A stretch of 64,000 nucleotides of DNA, from assembly GCF_900114375.1 (NCBI RefSeq), contig NZ_FOSV01000001.1:238020-302019 (forward strand), written 5' to 3'. Of this stretch, positions 16,934 through 30,199 are shown one piece after another. The notes under the pieces were generated by a model, which saw nothing but the letters and a program-made list of their open reading frames with translations, made no database searches and had not been told where the DNA came from. Numbering within the stretch: position 1 is the stretch's first letter; each line of letters starts with the position of its first letter. Source of the stretch: Methylorubrum salsuginis (lineage in GTDB: Bacteria > Pseudomonadota > Alphaproteobacteria > Rhizobiales > Beijerinckiaceae). The position numbers were made by a program, and so were the translations under genes.

Positions 16934-17439
16934 TCGAGCCGGGATCGCCTGCGCGGTGGCAGCCGCTCCTGGCCGCCGACATGGCGCAGGTCGATCGGAT
17001 CGCCGCCCTGATCCATGCCGGCCTGCCGGAGCGGCCCGCGGTGCTGGCGGAGAAGCGCGACCTCTCGCCCGCGACCTGTCTGAAGCTCGAGCGCGACGGG
17101 AGAATCGTCGGATACGGGCTGGCTCACCCATGGATGCTGCGCGACATCCCGCCCCTCGACGCGTTCCTGACCGCGCTGCCGCCGTCGCCGGATTGCCTCT
17201 ACCTCCACGACGTCGCGATCCTGCCCGAGGCGCGCGGCCGGCAGGCCGCGGCCCGCTTCATCGCCGGCCTCACGGCGCAGGCGCGGGGATGCGGGATCGC
17301 GTATCTCGCCTGCGTCTCGGTCTACGGCACCGTCGGGTTGTGGTCGGGGCTCGGCTTCGCGGCGCAGGACGATCCGGGCTTACGGGAAAAGCTGTCGAGC
17401 TACGGCGCCAGCGCCCGATACATGACGGCCCGGATCTGA
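16930..17439 (+). CDS. GNAT-family N-acetyltransferase
   Basis: A 169-residue GNAT fold: CLYLHDVAILPEARGRQAAARF corresponds to motif A with an RGRQAA acetyl-CoA loop, and the end VYGTVGLWSGLGFAAQDD is the usual C-terminal beta-bulge region. The substrate is unknown. The start is GTG 16930, inside the stop of the receiver gene (four-base overlap), so it is part of the kinase-receiver operon and could be an output or modifier of that pathway. Confidence 0.75.
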   Translation: MIEPGSPARWQPLLAADMAQVDRIAALIHAGLPERPAVLAEKRDLSPATCLKLERDGRIVGYGLAHPWMLRDIPPLDAFLTALPPSPDCLYLHDVAILPEARGRQAAARFIAGLTAQARGCGIAYLACVSVYGTVGLWSGLGFAAQDDPGLREKLSSYGASARYMTARI

Positions 17440-17467
17440 TCGCGCTCGGCGGCCAAAGCCCAAACCG

Positions 17468-20400
17468 TCACTCCGCCGGCACCGCCTGCCCCTCCCCGCG
17501 CCCTGCCTTGCCCTTCGCCTCCCCCCGCAGCCGCTCGGCGGCGACGTAGAAGACCGGCGTCACGAACAGGGTCAGGACGGTGGCGACCACGAGGCCGCCG
17601 ATCACCACCGTGCCCATCGAGAGGCGGGCATTGGCCCCGGCCCCGCTGGCGATGGCGAGCGGCACCGCGCCGAGGATGAAGGCGAAGGAGGTCATCAGGA
17701 TCGGGCGCATGCGCATCCGCGTGGCGTGCTTGGCCGCTTCCAGCGCGTCCTCGCCCTTGGCCCGCAATTCCTCGGCGAAGGAGACGAGCAGGATCGAGTT
17801 CTTGGCCGCCAATCCGACGAGCAGCAGCAGCCCGATCTGCCCGAACACGTCGAGCGGCATGTCGCGGAGCGCCAGGAAGCCGACCGCGCCGAAGATGGCG
17901 AGCGGCGTGGCGAGCAGGATGACGAGGGGCAGGCGCACCGATTCGTACTGCCCGGCGAGGAAGCAGAAGATCATGAACACGCCGAGCCCGAAGATCAGCG
18001 GCGCGAAGCTGCCGGCGATCTTTTCCTGATAGGCGACCTCGGTCCACTCGATGGAGAAGTTGCGCGGCAGCTCCGAGGACAGGCGCTCGACCTCTTCGAG
18101 GATGGTGCCGGAGGACGAGGTCGGCTCGATGGTGATCGCCACCTCGATCGCCGGATAGGTGTTGTAGGACAGGACCGCGGTCGGCCCGGTGGTGAACTTC
18201 GCCTGGACCAGCGAGCCGAGGCGCACCGGCTGGCCTTCGGCGTTCAGCACGGTGAGCGCCTCGAGATCCTGGAACACGCGCCGGCCCGAGGCCTCGCTCT
18301 GGACGTAGACTTGGTAGACGAAGCCGAAGCGGTTGAAGAGGTTGACGAAACTCGATCCGACATAGGTCCCGAGCGCCTCGAACAGCCGCGACAGCGGCAC
18401 GCCGAGCTGCTCGGCCTTGGCCCGGTCGATGTCGAGGCGGATCTGCGGCACGCCCCATTCGGTGGTCGGCGTCGCCCCGCTGACGCCGGGCAGCGCCTTG
18501 ATCTTCTCGATGAATTCGTTGGCCGTCTTCGCCAGTCCGAGGCCGCCATTGCCGGAGCGATCCTGAATCTCCAGCGTCAGCCCGCCGCGGCTGCCGAGCC
18601 CCGGCAGCGGCGAGGGGTTGGCGATGCGGACCTGCCCGTCGGGGTCGTGCTTGAACCGCTCCTCCATGTCGCGGATCAGGTCGTCGACCGTCGTTTTGCG
18701 CTCGTCCCAGGGCTTCATGACGGGGATGTTGAAGCCGTAGAACGGGGCAACCGTGTCGGCGAGGAAGCTTCGGCCCGACACCCCGATGGTGTGATCGACA
18801 TCGTCGCGGGCCCGCAAGGCTTCGCCGAAGCGGGCGTTCATCGCCTCGGTGCGCTGGACCGAGGCGCCGAGCGGCATCGCCACCTCGGCGTAGAGATAGC
18901 CCTGGTCCTCCTCCGGCACGAAGCCGGTCGGGCGCTGCATCAGCAGCAGCACGGTGGCCCCGGCGAACAGGACGAAGACCACCAGCGTCAGGACGACGTG
19001 GCGCGACAGGAACCCGATCGCCGCGACGACGAAGCCCGCCGCCCGTTCGAGCGCCGTGTTGAACCAGTCGAGCGGGCGCTGCCACCACGGGCGGCGATGG
19101 CCGGGCTCGTGCGGGCGCAACAGCAGGCCGCAGAGCGCCGGCGTGAGCGTCAGCGAGACGACCGCCGAGATCAGCACCGAGATCGCGATGGTGAGCGCGA
19201 ACTGGTTGTAGAGCTGGCCGGTCAGCCCCGGAATGAAGGCCACCGGCACGAACAGGGCGGCGAGCACGAGCGTCGTGGCGATGACCGGCCCGCCGACCTC
19301 GTTGACGGCGGCGCGCGCGGCGGGCTTGGGCGCCTCGCCCTCCGCCATCAGCCGCTCGGTGTTCTCGACGACGATGATGGCGTCGTCCACCACCAGTCCC
19401 ACCGCCAGCACGAGGCCGAGCAGGCTGAGCGTATTGAAGGAGAAGCCGAGCAAGGCCATCGGCCCGAACGTGCCGATCAGCGCCACCGGCACCGCGATGG
19501 TCGGGATCAGCGTCGCGCGCCAGTTCTGGAGAAAGAGGTAGGTGACGACCGTGACGATCAGGATCGCCTCGATCAGCGTGCGCACCACCTCGTAGATCGC
19601 CTCCTTGACGAACTCGGTGGAATCGAGCGCGATCTTGTAGTGCAGGCCCGGCGGAAACCGCTTGGCGAGGTCCGCCATGGTCTCGCGCGTCCCGTTCATC
19701 ACCTCGACGGCGTTGGCGTCGGGGTTCTGGAAGATGCCGAGCGTCGCCGAGGGCTTGCCGTCGAAGTTCGAGGTGACGCCGTACTGCTCGGAGCCGAGTT
19801 CGACCCGCGCGACATCCGAGACCCGCACCACCGAGCCGTCGGCATTGGCCCTGAGCACGATGTTGCCGAACTCCTCCGGCTTCACCAGCCGGCCCTTGGT
19901 GACGAGCTGAAGCTCGAAGGGCGTCGCCCGGTCCATCGGCAGTTTGCCCAGCGAGCCGGTGGTCACCTGCGCGTTCTGCGCCTGGATCGCCGCGAGCACC
20001 GTCTCGGTCGCCATGCCGAGCGCTTCCATCTTCACCGGGTCGAGCCAGACCCGCATGGCGTAGCGCATGTTCGAGAAGTTGAGGATGCGGCCCATGCCGG
20101 TGACGCGGCGCAGCGGCTTGATCACCTGCGTCTCGGCGTAGTTGGCGAGAAACAGCTCGTCGAAGCCGGTGCCCTCGTCGGCGTAGAGCACGACGTTGCC
20201 GAGGCGCTGGCGCGAGGACTTCTGGATTTCCAGGCCTTGATCCCGGACGGCCTGCGGTAGTTTGGCCTCCGCGCGGCTGGAGCGGGTCAGCACTTCGGCG
20301 GCGGCCGCGTCGAGGTTCGAGCCGACCTCGAAGGTCGCGTCCACCGAGACGCTGCCGTCGGCCGAGGAGGTCGACTGGATGTAGATGAGGTTGGGCGCCC

Positions 20401-20611
20401 CGTTGATCTCCTGCTCCAGCGGGATCGCGATCGACTCGTAGGCCTGCTGGGCGGAAGCGCCCGGATAGGTCGCCTGGATGTTGACGACGGGGGGCGCGAT
20501 CTCGGGATACTGCGCCACCGGCAGGGTCAGCCCGGCGACGATGCCGATCGTCGTGATGATGACCGAGATGACGCCCGCGAGGATCGGCCGGTCGACGAAC
20601 GTGGCGAACAT
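17468..20611 (-). CDS. RND multidrug efflux permease (HAE1/AcrB type)
   Basis: A 1047-residue inner-membrane proton antiporter. It starts MFATFVDRPILAGVISVIIT; a large periplasmic loop precedes TM2-TM6, with the charged DDAIIVVENTERLMAEG motif (proton-relay aspartates) in TM4; the second half repeats the pattern (GQIGLLLLVGLAAKNSILLVSFAEELRAKG). It has the HAE1-family length. Paired with the divergent membrane-fusion protein at 20769 it would form a tripartite pump; no OprM/TolC-type channel gene is nearby. The start at 20611 fits the conserved cytoplasmic N-terminus. Confidence 0.92.
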   Translation of the reverse strand: MFATFVDRPILAGVISVIITTIGIVAGLTLPVAQYPEIAPPVVNIQATYPGASAQQAYESIAIPLEQEINGAPNLIYIQSTSSADGSVSVDATFEVGSNLDAAAAEVLTRSSRAEAKLPQAVRDQGLEIQKSSRQRLGNVVLYADEGTGFDELFLANYAETQVIKPLRRVTGMGRILNFSNMRYAMRVWLDPVKMEALGMATETVLAAIQAQNAQVTTGSLGKLPMDRATPFELQLVTKGRLVKPEEFGNIVLRANADGSVVRVSDVARVELGSEQYGVTSNFDGKPSATLGIFQNPDANAVEVMNGTRETMADLAKRFPPGLHYKIALDSTEFVKEAIYEVVRTLIEAILIVTVVTYLFLQNWRATLIPTIAVPVALIGTFGPMALLGFSFNTLSLLGLVLAVGLVVDDAIIVVENTERLMAEGEAPKPAARAAVNEVGGPVIATTLVLAALFVPVAFIPGLTGQLYNQFALTIAISVLISAVVSLTLTPALCGLLLRPHEPGHRRPWWQRPLDWFNTALERAAGFVVAAIGFLSRHVVLTLVVFVLFAGATVLLLMQRPTGFVPEEDQGYLYAEVAMPLGASVQRTEAMNARFGEALRARDDVDHTIGVSGRSFLADTVAPFYGFNIPVMKPWDERKTTVDDLIRDMEERFKHDPDGQVRIANPSPLPGLGSRGGLTLEIQDRSGNGGLGLAKTANEFIEKIKALPGVSGATPTTEWGVPQIRLDIDRAKAEQLGVPLSRLFEALGTYVGSSFVNLFNRFGFVYQVYVQSEASGRRVFQDLEALTVLNAEGQPVRLGSLVQAKFTTGPTAVLSYNTYPAIEVAITIEPTSSSGTILEEVERLSSELPRNFSIEWTEVAYQEKIAGSFAPLIFGLGVFMIFCFLAGQYESVRLPLVILLATPLAIFGAVGFLALRDMPLDVFGQIGLLLLVGLAAKNSILLVSFAEELRAKGEDALEAAKHATRMRMRPILMTSFAFILGAVPLAIASGAGANARLSMGTVVIGGLVVATVLTLFVTPVFYVAAERLRGEAKGKAGRGEGQAVPAE

Positions 20612-20768
20612 GGGCCGGGGCCGTCTCCGGATGCGTTTGGGTGAGGCGGCCGGGGGCTGTGACCGACGGCCGTGAAGAGCCCGCGTGCAACGTCTTGGGC
20701 CTCTGCGTGTTCCCCACCTGCCGCGGCGCCGCGACGTGACGGGCCGGCGGCGTCGGGAGGGGGGCTTC

Positions 20769-21974
20769 GTGCGGTCAGGCGTCGGTTTCGTCATCACCGG
20801 GATCGTCATCGGGGCGATGGGGATCGCGGGCGGCGCGTGGTGGGGGATGGGCCATCCGATCCCCGGCTTCCTCGCCCACCACCTCAAGGTGGATCAGCGC
20901 GCCAAGGCCAAGGACCGGGAGGAGCCCGCGCTCGCCGTGAAGGTGGTGCCCGCCGCGCAGGCCGAGGTGCCGGTCGCGTTCGAATATACCGGCACGATCC
21001 TCTCGCCCCGCGACGCCGAATTGCAGGCGCGGGTGACCGGCATCGTGGTGGAGCGCGCCTTCGAGCCGGGCGGCCACGTGAAAAAGGGTCAGGTGCTGTT
21101 CCGCATCGATCCGCGCCCGTTCGAGGTGGCTTTGCAATCGGCGACCGCGCTCCGCGACCAGGCCAAGGCCACCCTCGACTTCGCCCAGGCCGAGGTGAAC
21201 CGTACCGAGCAGCTCGCTGACAAGGGTTTTGCCACCGAGCAGCGCGCCCAGCAGAACCAGTCGAATCTCGCGACCGCGACCGCCAAGCTCAACGAGGCGG
21301 AGGCGGCCATCGCCCGGCAAAAACTCAACCTCGACTACGCGGTGATCCGCGCGCCGATCGACGGGCGCTCGTCGCTGTCGATGGTCAACATCGGCGACAT
21401 GGTGATCGAGAACCAGACCAAGCTGGTCTCGGTGGTGCAGGTGAACCCGATCGACGTGCAGATGGCGCTCTCCTCCGAGGACGCCGAGGCCGTGCGGGTG
21501 GCGCTCCACGACAAGCGGGCCAAGGTCCAGCTCTTGGACGTCCAGCGCGAACCCGTGCGCGAGGCCACGATCTACCGCCTCGACAACCGCTTCGATCCCC
21601 GCACCGGGCGCCGCCTGATCCAGGCGTGGCTCGACAATGCCGACGAGCGCTACCTGCCCGGCCGCTTCGTGCGCGCCCGCATCGAGGTCGGCCGCCAGGA
21701 GCGGCTCCTGGTGCCGACCATCGCGCTCTCGGCCCAGCTCGACCAGCAGGTGGTCTGGACCGTGGACGACGAGAACAAGGTCCACATGACCGCGATCGAG
21801 ACCGGCGACGCCTACGGCGACACCACCGCGGTGCTCAAAGGCCTCAAGCCCGGCACCAGGGTGGTGGTCGATCATCTCCAGAGCCTGCGCCAGAACCTCA
21901 AGGTCGAGCCGCAGGCGGCCGAGCCGGTCAAGGCCGCCGACAACACCCCCGCCTCCGGCGAGGCGCGGCACTGA
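20769..21974 (+). CDS. RND efflux periplasmic adaptor (membrane fusion protein)
   Basis: A 401-residue AcrA/MexA-type adaptor. Seen: an N-terminal membrane anchor (GVGFVITGIVIGAMGIAGGAWWGMG), a barrel-sandwich lipoyl half (TGIVVERAFEPGGHVKKGQVLFRIDPRP), a helical hairpin around residues 100-165, then RAPIDGRSSLSMVNIGDMV and a C-terminal membrane-proximal domain. The start is set by GGGAGGGG seven to eleven bases ahead of GTG 20769; an in-frame ATG at 20685 lacks such a site. It is divergent from its permease across a 157-base region that must hold both promoters. Confidence 0.88.
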   Translation: MRSGVGFVITGIVIGAMGIAGGAWWGMGHPIPGFLAHHLKVDQRAKAKDREEPALAVKVVPAAQAEVPVAFEYTGTILSPRDAELQARVTGIVVERAFEPGGHVKKGQVLFRIDPRPFEVALQSATALRDQAKATLDFAQAEVNRTEQLADKGFATEQRAQQNQSNLATATAKLNEAEAAIARQKLNLDYAVIRAPIDGRSSLSMVNIGDMVIENQTKLVSVVQVNPIDVQMALSSEDAEAVRVALHDKRAKVQLLDVQREPVREATIYRLDNRFDPRTGRRLIQAWLDNADERYLPGRFVRARIEVGRQERLLVPTIALSAQLDQQVVWTVDDENKVHMTAIETGDAYGDTTAVLKGLKPGTRVVVDHLQSLRQNLKVEPQAAEPVKAADNTPASGEARH

Positions 21975-22087
21975 ATGATGGGTCGGAGACAGGAAGGTCC
22001 GGGGCTTGCACCACGACGCGTGTGCAGGCGCACCGGCTCGGACGGCGGCACAGGCGTTGGATCGACAAGGCGAGCGAGACGGAGATC

Positions 22088-22315
22088 ATGACGCTACTCA
22101 CCATGCCGGCCGTGCAGGCCCTCGTGTTCGTGGCGGGCTGTGCCCTGATCCACGCTGCCCGCGCCCACGCCGCGGCGCTCGCCCGCGTGCTGACCGAGGC
22201 CGCGCTCCTGCTCGCGGTGCTGCTGCTGGTGAGCGCCGCCATCAACTCGGCGGTCGAGGCCACCCTCGGCGGCAGCGGCCCCTACGACGCCATCGTGGCG
22301 CTCGACGCGCCCTGA
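22088..22315 (+). CDS. Small hydrophobic hypothetical protein
   Basis: A 75-residue protein, mostly two hydrophobic helices (about 6-28 and 36-55), probably membrane-embedded. GGAGAT precedes the ATG at 22088. It lies 113 bases after the adaptor gene, same strand, and convergent with the chemotaxis receptor gene. No family recognised. Confidence 0.5.
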   Translation: MTLLTMPAVQALVFVAGCALIHAARAHAAALARVLTEAALLLAVLLLVSAAINSAVEATLGGSGPYDAIVALDAP

Positions 22316-22328
22316 CCTGACACGCGGG

Positions 22329-24431
22329 TCACGCCGCCCGCACCTGCTCCAAAAACCCCCCGACCTCCTGCCGGAGCGCCGCCGCCTGCCGGGCGAGGTC
22401 GCTGGCCGCACCGAGCACCTGGGCCGAGCCGGCGCTGGTGCCGGTGGCGGCCTGCGCCACGCCCGCGATGGTGTCCGACACCGTGCGGACGCCGTGCGAA
22501 GTCTCGACCGTGGTGCGGGCGATCTCGGCTGTGGCCGCGCCCTGCTGTTCGACCGCGGCGGCGATGTCGCCGGAGATGCGCGCCAACTCGCGGATGGAGC
22601 GGCCGATCCCGCCGATGCCGGTGACCGAGGCCTCGCCCGAGGCGGCGATCTCGGCGACGCGGCCCGCGATCTCCTCGGTCGCCCGCGCGGTCTGGCCCGC
22701 GAGTTCCTTCACCTCGGACGCCACCACGGCAAAGCCCCGGCCCGCCTCCCCGGCGCGGGCCGCCTCGATGGTGGCGTTGAGGGCCAGAAGATTGGTCTGG
22801 CCGGCGATGTCCGAGATCAGCCCGACGATCCGGGCGATGCCGTTCGCAGCACCCGCCAGCCGCTCGACCTCGGCGGCGGTGCGCGCGGCGTCCGCTTCGG
22901 CGCTGGCCGCGGCGTCCGCCGAGGCGACGACCTGGGTGCCGATCTCGCGGATCGAGGCCGACAGCTCCTCGGTCGCCGCCGCGATCGAGTCGGAGGCCCG
23001 CGCCGCCTTCTCGGAGGCCGCCGCCGCCGAACCGCTCAAGGACGAGGTGTCGCCCGCATTCGCGCTCATGGCACGGGCGGCGCCCTCCAACTGCTGCGCG
23101 GCGGCCGAGACCGCGGCGACGATGCCGCCGACCCGCGCCTCGAAGCCGTCGGCCACGCCCATCATCGCGGCGTGGCGGCGCGCCGCCTCCTCCCCGGCGC
23201 TGCGCTCCCGCTCCGTTCGGGCGCGGGCGCGCTCGGCGACGCTGTCGCGGAATTCGGCCGCCGCCGCCGCGATGGCGCGCAGCTCGTGCGGGCCCTTCAC
23301 CGGCACGGCCACGCTGGTGTCGCCCTGCCCGATCGCGGTGAGCGCGCGGGCCATGCGCGCCAAGGGCTTGGCGATGGCCGAGCCGAGGGCGAAGGCGAGC
23401 GCCACCGAGAGCCCGAGCATCGCCAACATCCCGGCGGACCAGACCGCGACCGCCCGCTCGGCGCGGGCGCGGGCGGCGCCGGCCTCGCGCGCGAGCGCGG
23501 CGGTGAGCCGGTCCTCGATGGCCTTGAGGCCGTCGATGCGCTGGGTCGCGAGACGGAACCAACCCTTGGCGTCGGCGAAGGCCGGCGCCTGCCCCGGCAG
23601 CGTGCCGAGCGCGATCCCGCGGATGCGGGCGACCTCGCGGGCGGGCGCCTCGGCCTCGGCCGCGTCGAGACCGGCCGTGTCCTCCGCCGGACTCGCGGCC
23701 CGAAACAGCCGGGCGTAGGTGTCCTGATCGGCCGACAGGCCGGCGAGCCGCCGGTAGCCCGCCAGATCGAGGCTGCCCGCGGCGAACACCGCGGAGGCCG
23801 CCGCCCGCTCCTGGCCCGCCATCTCCTTGAGCGACAGGAAGGCCGAATAGGCCGCGATCCGCGCGCCCACCGCCGGGTCGGCGGCGATCTGGCCGACCTC
23901 GCGCACGAGGTTCAGCGCCTCGCCGATCACCCCGGTATAGAGGGCGAGGTTGGCCGGGACCGTGACCTCCAGCCGATCGACCGCGCCGCGATGCGCCTCG
24001 ATCCGCCCGAGCGCGGTGCGCAGCGCGTCCGCCTTGCGGGTAAAATCCGCGCCGCCCTCCGCATGATCGAGCGCCGCCCTCAGCTCGGCGCGGGCGGCGT
24101 CGGTGAGCCGGCGCTGGGCGGCGAGTTCGGTGCCGAACTGCGCCCCCTTCGAGCCGAGGAACAGCGAGGTGGCGCCCCGCTCCTTCTGCGCCTCGTGCAC
24201 CATCGCGCTGATCCGGGCCGAGAGGCCGACCAGCGCCTCCATCCGGGCCATCGCCCGGCCCTCGCCGACCCGCTCGAACACCGCCACCCCGGCCGTCCCG
24301 GCGAAGGCGAGGCAGGGGATCAGCGCCACGGCGACGATGCGCCCGCGCAGCGAGCCGAGAATTCGCCCGCCGAGCCTATTTGCGCCCGGGGAGCCAAGAG
24401 CGGAAGATCTTTCGGTCGAGGTAGCGGACAT
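22329..24431 (-). CDS. Methyl-accepting chemotaxis protein with NIT sensor domain
   Basis: A 700-residue transducer: N-terminal transmembrane helix (about 30-52), a periplasmic nitrate/nitrite-type (NIT) helical domain with the [18 protein letters not shown] signature (about 75-310), a second transmembrane helix (about 320-345), HAMP ([18 protein letters not shown]) and the signalling domain with the hairpin tip [40 protein letters not shown]. It ends without a CheR-tethering pentapeptide. NIT domains are linked to nitrate/nitrite but bind other ligands too, so the attractant is open. Confidence 0.9.
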   Translation of the reverse strand: MSATSTERSSALGSPGANRLGGRILGSLRGRIVAVALIPCLAFAGTAGVAVFERVGEGRAMARMEALVGLSARISAMVHEAQKERGATSLFLGSKGAQFGTELAAQRRLTDAARAELRAALDHAEGGADFTRKADALRTALGRIEAHRGAVDRLEVTVPANLALYTGVIGEALNLVREVGQIAADPAVGARIAAYSAFLSLKEMAGQERAAASAVFAAGSLDLAGYRRLAGLSADQDTYARLFRAASPAEDTAGLDAAEAEAPAREVARIRGIALGTLPGQAPAFADAKGWFRLATQRIDGLKAIEDRLTAALAREAGAARARAERAVAVWSAGMLAMLGLSVALAFALGSAIAKPLARMARALTAIGQGDTSVAVPVKGPHELRAIAAAAAEFRDSVAERARARTERERSAGEEAARRHAAMMGVADGFEARVGGIVAAVSAAAQQLEGAARAMSANAGDTSSLSGSAAAASEKAARASDSIAAATEELSASIREIGTQVVASADAAASAEADAARTAAEVERLAGAANGIARIVGLISDIAGQTNLLALNATIEAARAGEAGRGFAVVASEVKELAGQTARATEEIAGRVAEIAASGEASVTGIGGIGRSIRELARISGDIAAAVEQQGAATAEIARTTVETSHGVRTVSDTIAGVAQAATGTSAGSAQVLGAASDLARQAAALRQEVGGFLEQVRAA

Positions 24432-24719
24432 CGAACGGCCGGACTTGAGGAATTTCTGTCGCAGTTGTGATGTCCCTCGGTAAAGAAATGCTTGTTCTGC
24501 CGAACTTGGCTGACGATTGAGGTATTTGCCTGCTTAATGTGCCGAACGATGCAAAAATAGGCAGTAATGAGTAGCCTGAACCGCACAATCTATCATTAGA
24601 TAACTTGCCGGAGGCAAAGGGCTGCGTCCTCGGCTCACGTTGCCCGTCCCATCGGGCGCGGAACCCGGCGGGACCGGCCGTCTTGAAACGCGCGAGGCGG
24701 CGCGCGACGGGAGACCAGC
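24432..24719. promoter_or_regulatory. Divergent intergenic region, AT-enriched
   Basis: These 288 bases between the chemotaxis receptor (-) and the cupin gene (+) contain a stretch, about 24475-24605, with clearly more A/T than the surroundings (for example GCAAAAATAG, CTATCATTAG). That suits promoters for both genes. No clear -35/-10 pair, operator or gene was identified. Confidence 0.35.
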
Positions 24720-25169
24720 ATGGCGGCATCCGAAGAGGGCGGCGGCGCGAACGGCGACGGCCGCTTCGACATCCACGCCATCGCCCGCGGCCTGCCCGAC
24801 GCGGCCGCGACGCTGCTGGTCGATGCCTACCTGTCCGACCGCCCGGCGGCGAGCGTGCGGGTGTTCCGGGTCTACCGCCCGACCCCGCCGCACACCCACG
24901 CCACCTGCGACGAGGTGCTGGTCTGCCTTTCCGGGCGCGGCACCTTCTGGATGGGTGACGCCGCGTCCGAGGCGGAGTTCGGCCCCGGCCACCTGCTGCT
25001 GTTCGACCGCAACACCGTCCACGCGCTGCCGAAGATCCTGGAGGAGCCGCTGGTGTTCCTCTCGGTCGACACCCCGCGCCGCGCGCCCACCGACATCGTG
25101 TTCGTGAACCCGGAAGACGGGACGCCCGCGACCTTCATGGCGCGCAACGCCGAGGGCGGCGCAGCGTGA
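24720..25169 (+). CDS. Cupin-domain protein
   Basis: A 149-residue single-domain cupin: [27 protein letters not shown] carries the first metal-binding motif (two His, one Glu) and [19 protein letters not shown] the second (His). The middle part [15 protein letters not shown] completes the barrel. Small cupins range from sugar isomerases to ligand sensors, so the role is unknown. It stands alone between the chemotaxis receptor and uvrA. Confidence 0.75.
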   Translation: MAASEEGGGANGDGRFDIHAIARGLPDAAATLLVDAYLSDRPAASVRVFRVYRPTPPHTHATCDEVLVCLSGRGTFWMGDAASEAEFGPGHLLLFDRNTVHALPKILEEPLVFLSVDTPRRAPTDIVFVNPEDGTPATFMARNAEGGAA

Positions 25170-25334
25170 CGTCGGGATCGGCGTTGCCGTCGTACCCGTT
25201 CCGTTCTAGTGGTTTCGCGCAGCCCGGAACCCATCTGCGTTCCTTCGAACCTGTTCCCGGTGCGGCATAGCTTCGTTCGCCCGGCCGCGCCCGGCGCCGT
25301 CACCTCGGCTCGACCGTCAGAGAATTTGTCGCCC

Positions 25335-28415
<3,081 letters not shown>

Positions 28416-28915
28416 CCGCTCGACCGGGGCGGCGCGTCCGACGATTCGCCCCCCGATTCCCCTTCCCGACCGGCCGCCGGACCCGGTTCGGGCTTGCTGC
28501 GCTGCGGGAAGCCGTCGGCGGCTTGCGCAATCGCCCCGCCTCTCCTGCCGAACATGCCCGCCGATCGGTGGCGCCCAACGGCTTGATTGAGCTTGGCAAT
28601 TCGCATCTCAATGCGGCCCTGTCGCCTGGATCGACGCGGCGGCCCTTCAGTAAGATATCGTTAAGGAATCCGGTGCTCCGCAGCGAAAATGCGGCTTTTG
28701 CGCAACGGTGTGACCCGAACTGCCGAGATTGCGGGCAATCCCCTGTCATTCGGAGCCGGTCTGTAGAATAGTTCCCGTCGTCGAGACTTGAGGTGCGGCC
28801 GTAAGGGGGCGTCGGCATCGGATCGGTTGGTCCCGCTCCAGAGAGAGCGGGGGGGAGCCGAGGGATGCGGGGGCTACGGGGCGGACGCCTGAAATCCTTG
28901 GGAAGGAACGAGAAA
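28416..28915. promoter_or_regulatory. 500-base intergenic region upstream of outer-membrane protein gene
   Basis: No gene is recognised here. The stretch 28640-28700 is relatively A/T-rich (GTAAGATATCGTTAAGG). A small hairpin, arm CCCGCTC (28832-28838) with its complement at 28845-28851, lies about 65 bases before the next start and may be part of its leader. A strong RBS (GGAAGGAACG) ends the region. Confidence 0.35.
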
Positions 28916-29893
28916 ATGATGAAGAACTGGCTCGCCGCTGGCGCGATCGCGCTGACGGCCGGAATGACGACGACCGTCGCGCAGGCCCAGACCACCACGG
29001 TCCCCGGCGAGCAGGTCGGCCTCGCGGTCGGCGCTCCGCTGCCCGAGGGCGTGTATGCCATCAACACCTTCACCTACGGTGGTCGTGATCAGGGCGCGCT
29101 CGATGTCGGCGTGAACATTCCGATCCTGGTGTGGGCGACCCCGTGGGTTCCGCTCGGCGGCCGTCTCGAGTTCGTCGTTGCCCCCCCGACCGTGTTCGCC
29201 TTCGGCAAGAACAGCGGCCCAGGCGGCATCCGTGACTTCTCGGTCAACGTCGGCACCTTCGTCGGTGGCATCTGGGCGTTCGACCTCGGCGGCAACTTCG
29301 GCGTCAGCTTGCTCGGCGGTGTCTACCTCAACGAGCTGAACGGCGATCGCGGCGTGGCCCGCTTCAACAGCGGCGCCGTGGCCGTCAACCCGGTCCTGCC
29401 GTTCCTGGCCTCCAACACCTACCGCTTCGGCGTGGCCGGCAGCTACACCGGCGACGGTTGGAACGTGACCGCCAACCTGACCTACAACTTCTACGACTCG
29501 CCGGCGACCTTCAGCGGCAACAACACCTTCGGGACCCGTGGCCCGTTCAACATCTCCGACGCCCTCAACCTCGACCTGACCGCGACCAAGAAGTTCGGCA
29601 AGTTCGAGATCGGCGCCATCGGTTACGGCACGGTCAACCTCGACCCGAACCTTCTGAACCGCGTCGGCGATCTGGGCTCGGGCCGCATCGGTCGCGGTGG
29701 TCGCTTCCTCCTCGGCGGCCTCGTCGGCTACGACTTCGGCGCCTTCACCACGCAGTTCTACGTGGCCCGCACCGTCGCCCGCACCGCGGACTCCTTCGAC
29801 TCGACCGAGGGCTGGTTCCGCATCGTGGCCCCGCTCTACACCCCGCCGGCCGCCGTGGCCGTCGCCCCGGCCCCGCTGGTGCGCAAGTACTGA
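28916..29893 (+). CDS. Outer-membrane beta-barrel protein, phenol-degradation MetA-like family
   Basis: A 325-residue exported protein. Seen: a signal peptide (MMKNWLAAGAIALTAG... cleaved near AQAQ), then alternating beta-strands ending in aromatic residues typical of an outer-membrane barrel, with the YAINTFTYGGRDQGALDVGVNIP start that resembles the MetA-pathway (Phenol_MetA_deg) family. The likely role is passage of hydrophobic or small solutes; the substrate is unknown. The codon pattern is very regular, suggesting high expression; a strong terminator follows. Two adjacent ATGs exist; 28916 has the better spacing to AAGGA. Confidence 0.7.
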   Translation: MMKNWLAAGAIALTAGMTTTVAQAQTTTVPGEQVGLAVGAPLPEGVYAINTFTYGGRDQGALDVGVNIPILVWATPWVPLGGRLEFVVAPPTVFAFGKNSGPGGIRDFSVNVGTFVGGIWAFDLGGNFGVSLLGGVYLNELNGDRGVARFNSGAVAVNPVLPFLASNTYRFGVAGSYTGDGWNVTANLTYNFYDSPATFSGNNTFGTRGPFNISDALNLDLTATKKFGKFEIGAIGYGTVNLDPNLLNRVGDLGSGRIGRGGRFLLGGLVGYDFGAFTTQFYVARTVARTADSFDSTEGWFRIVAPLYTPPAAVAVAPAPLVRKY

Positions 29894-29901
29894 TCCGAAC
29901 C

Positions 29902-29973
29902 GGGGACGCCGCAAGCGGCGTCCCCACACCCATACGGGTGGAACCGTCCGGCCGTAGGGCCGGGCGGTTTTTT
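29902..29973 (+). terminator. Double hairpin with T-tract after the outer-membrane protein gene
   Basis: First hairpin: arm GGGGACGCCG with CAAG loop (29902-29925). Second: arm ACCGTCCGGCC (29943-29953), GTAG loop and complementary arm (29958-29968, one G-T pair), followed directly by TTTTTT. The second has the classical intrinsic-terminator form, rare elsewhere in this window. Confidence 0.85.
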
Positions 29974-30059
29974 GTTTGTGGCGGTCGCTTCCGGCTTCGC
30001 AGGCGCGGAGGGCGCCGTGCGGGAGATCGCATCGCGAGCGAGGCTCTCGCGTGTGGGGC

Positions 30060-30107
30060 GCATCGGCCTTTTTCCGAACGCCGGTTCCCACCTTTCGGGC
30101 CGCTGCT
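30060..30107. repeat. Degenerate copy of the GCATCG...CCGAA palindromic repeat
   Basis: It reads GCATCGGCC, then a TTCCGAACGCCGGTTCCCAC core, then CTTTCGGGCC. It matches the layout of the clear copy at 63040-63080 (GCATCGTCCCGAAAG arms around CCGGAAACCAC) with several changes. It lies between the outer-membrane protein terminator and the anti-sigma gene. Confidence 0.5.
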
Positions 30108-30199
30108 CAGGCCGAACGGGAACAGGCCACCTTGCACTTTACCTCAACATACGATGGCAAGTTTCTGAGATCGAAAAGCAATTGGCCGGTGCCTTCGCC

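Noticed and set aside
13516..17208. A 1230-residue minus-strand open frame opposite the HWE kinase.
   Set aside because: No domain recognised; low-complexity Arg/Gly/Ala/Asp composition typical of antisense frames in high-GC DNA; the sense strand encodes clear GAF, PAS and kinase domains.
17726..20260. An 844-residue plus-strand open frame opposite the RND permease gene.
   Set aside because: Highly charged, repetitive composition without fold signatures; the permease on the other strand is unambiguous.
25190..25334. Several GTTC/GAAC words upstream of uvrA as a possible alphaproteobacterial LexA box.
   Set aside because: None has the required GTTC-N7-GTTC spacing; the observed start-to-start distances are 5 and 14 rather than 11.
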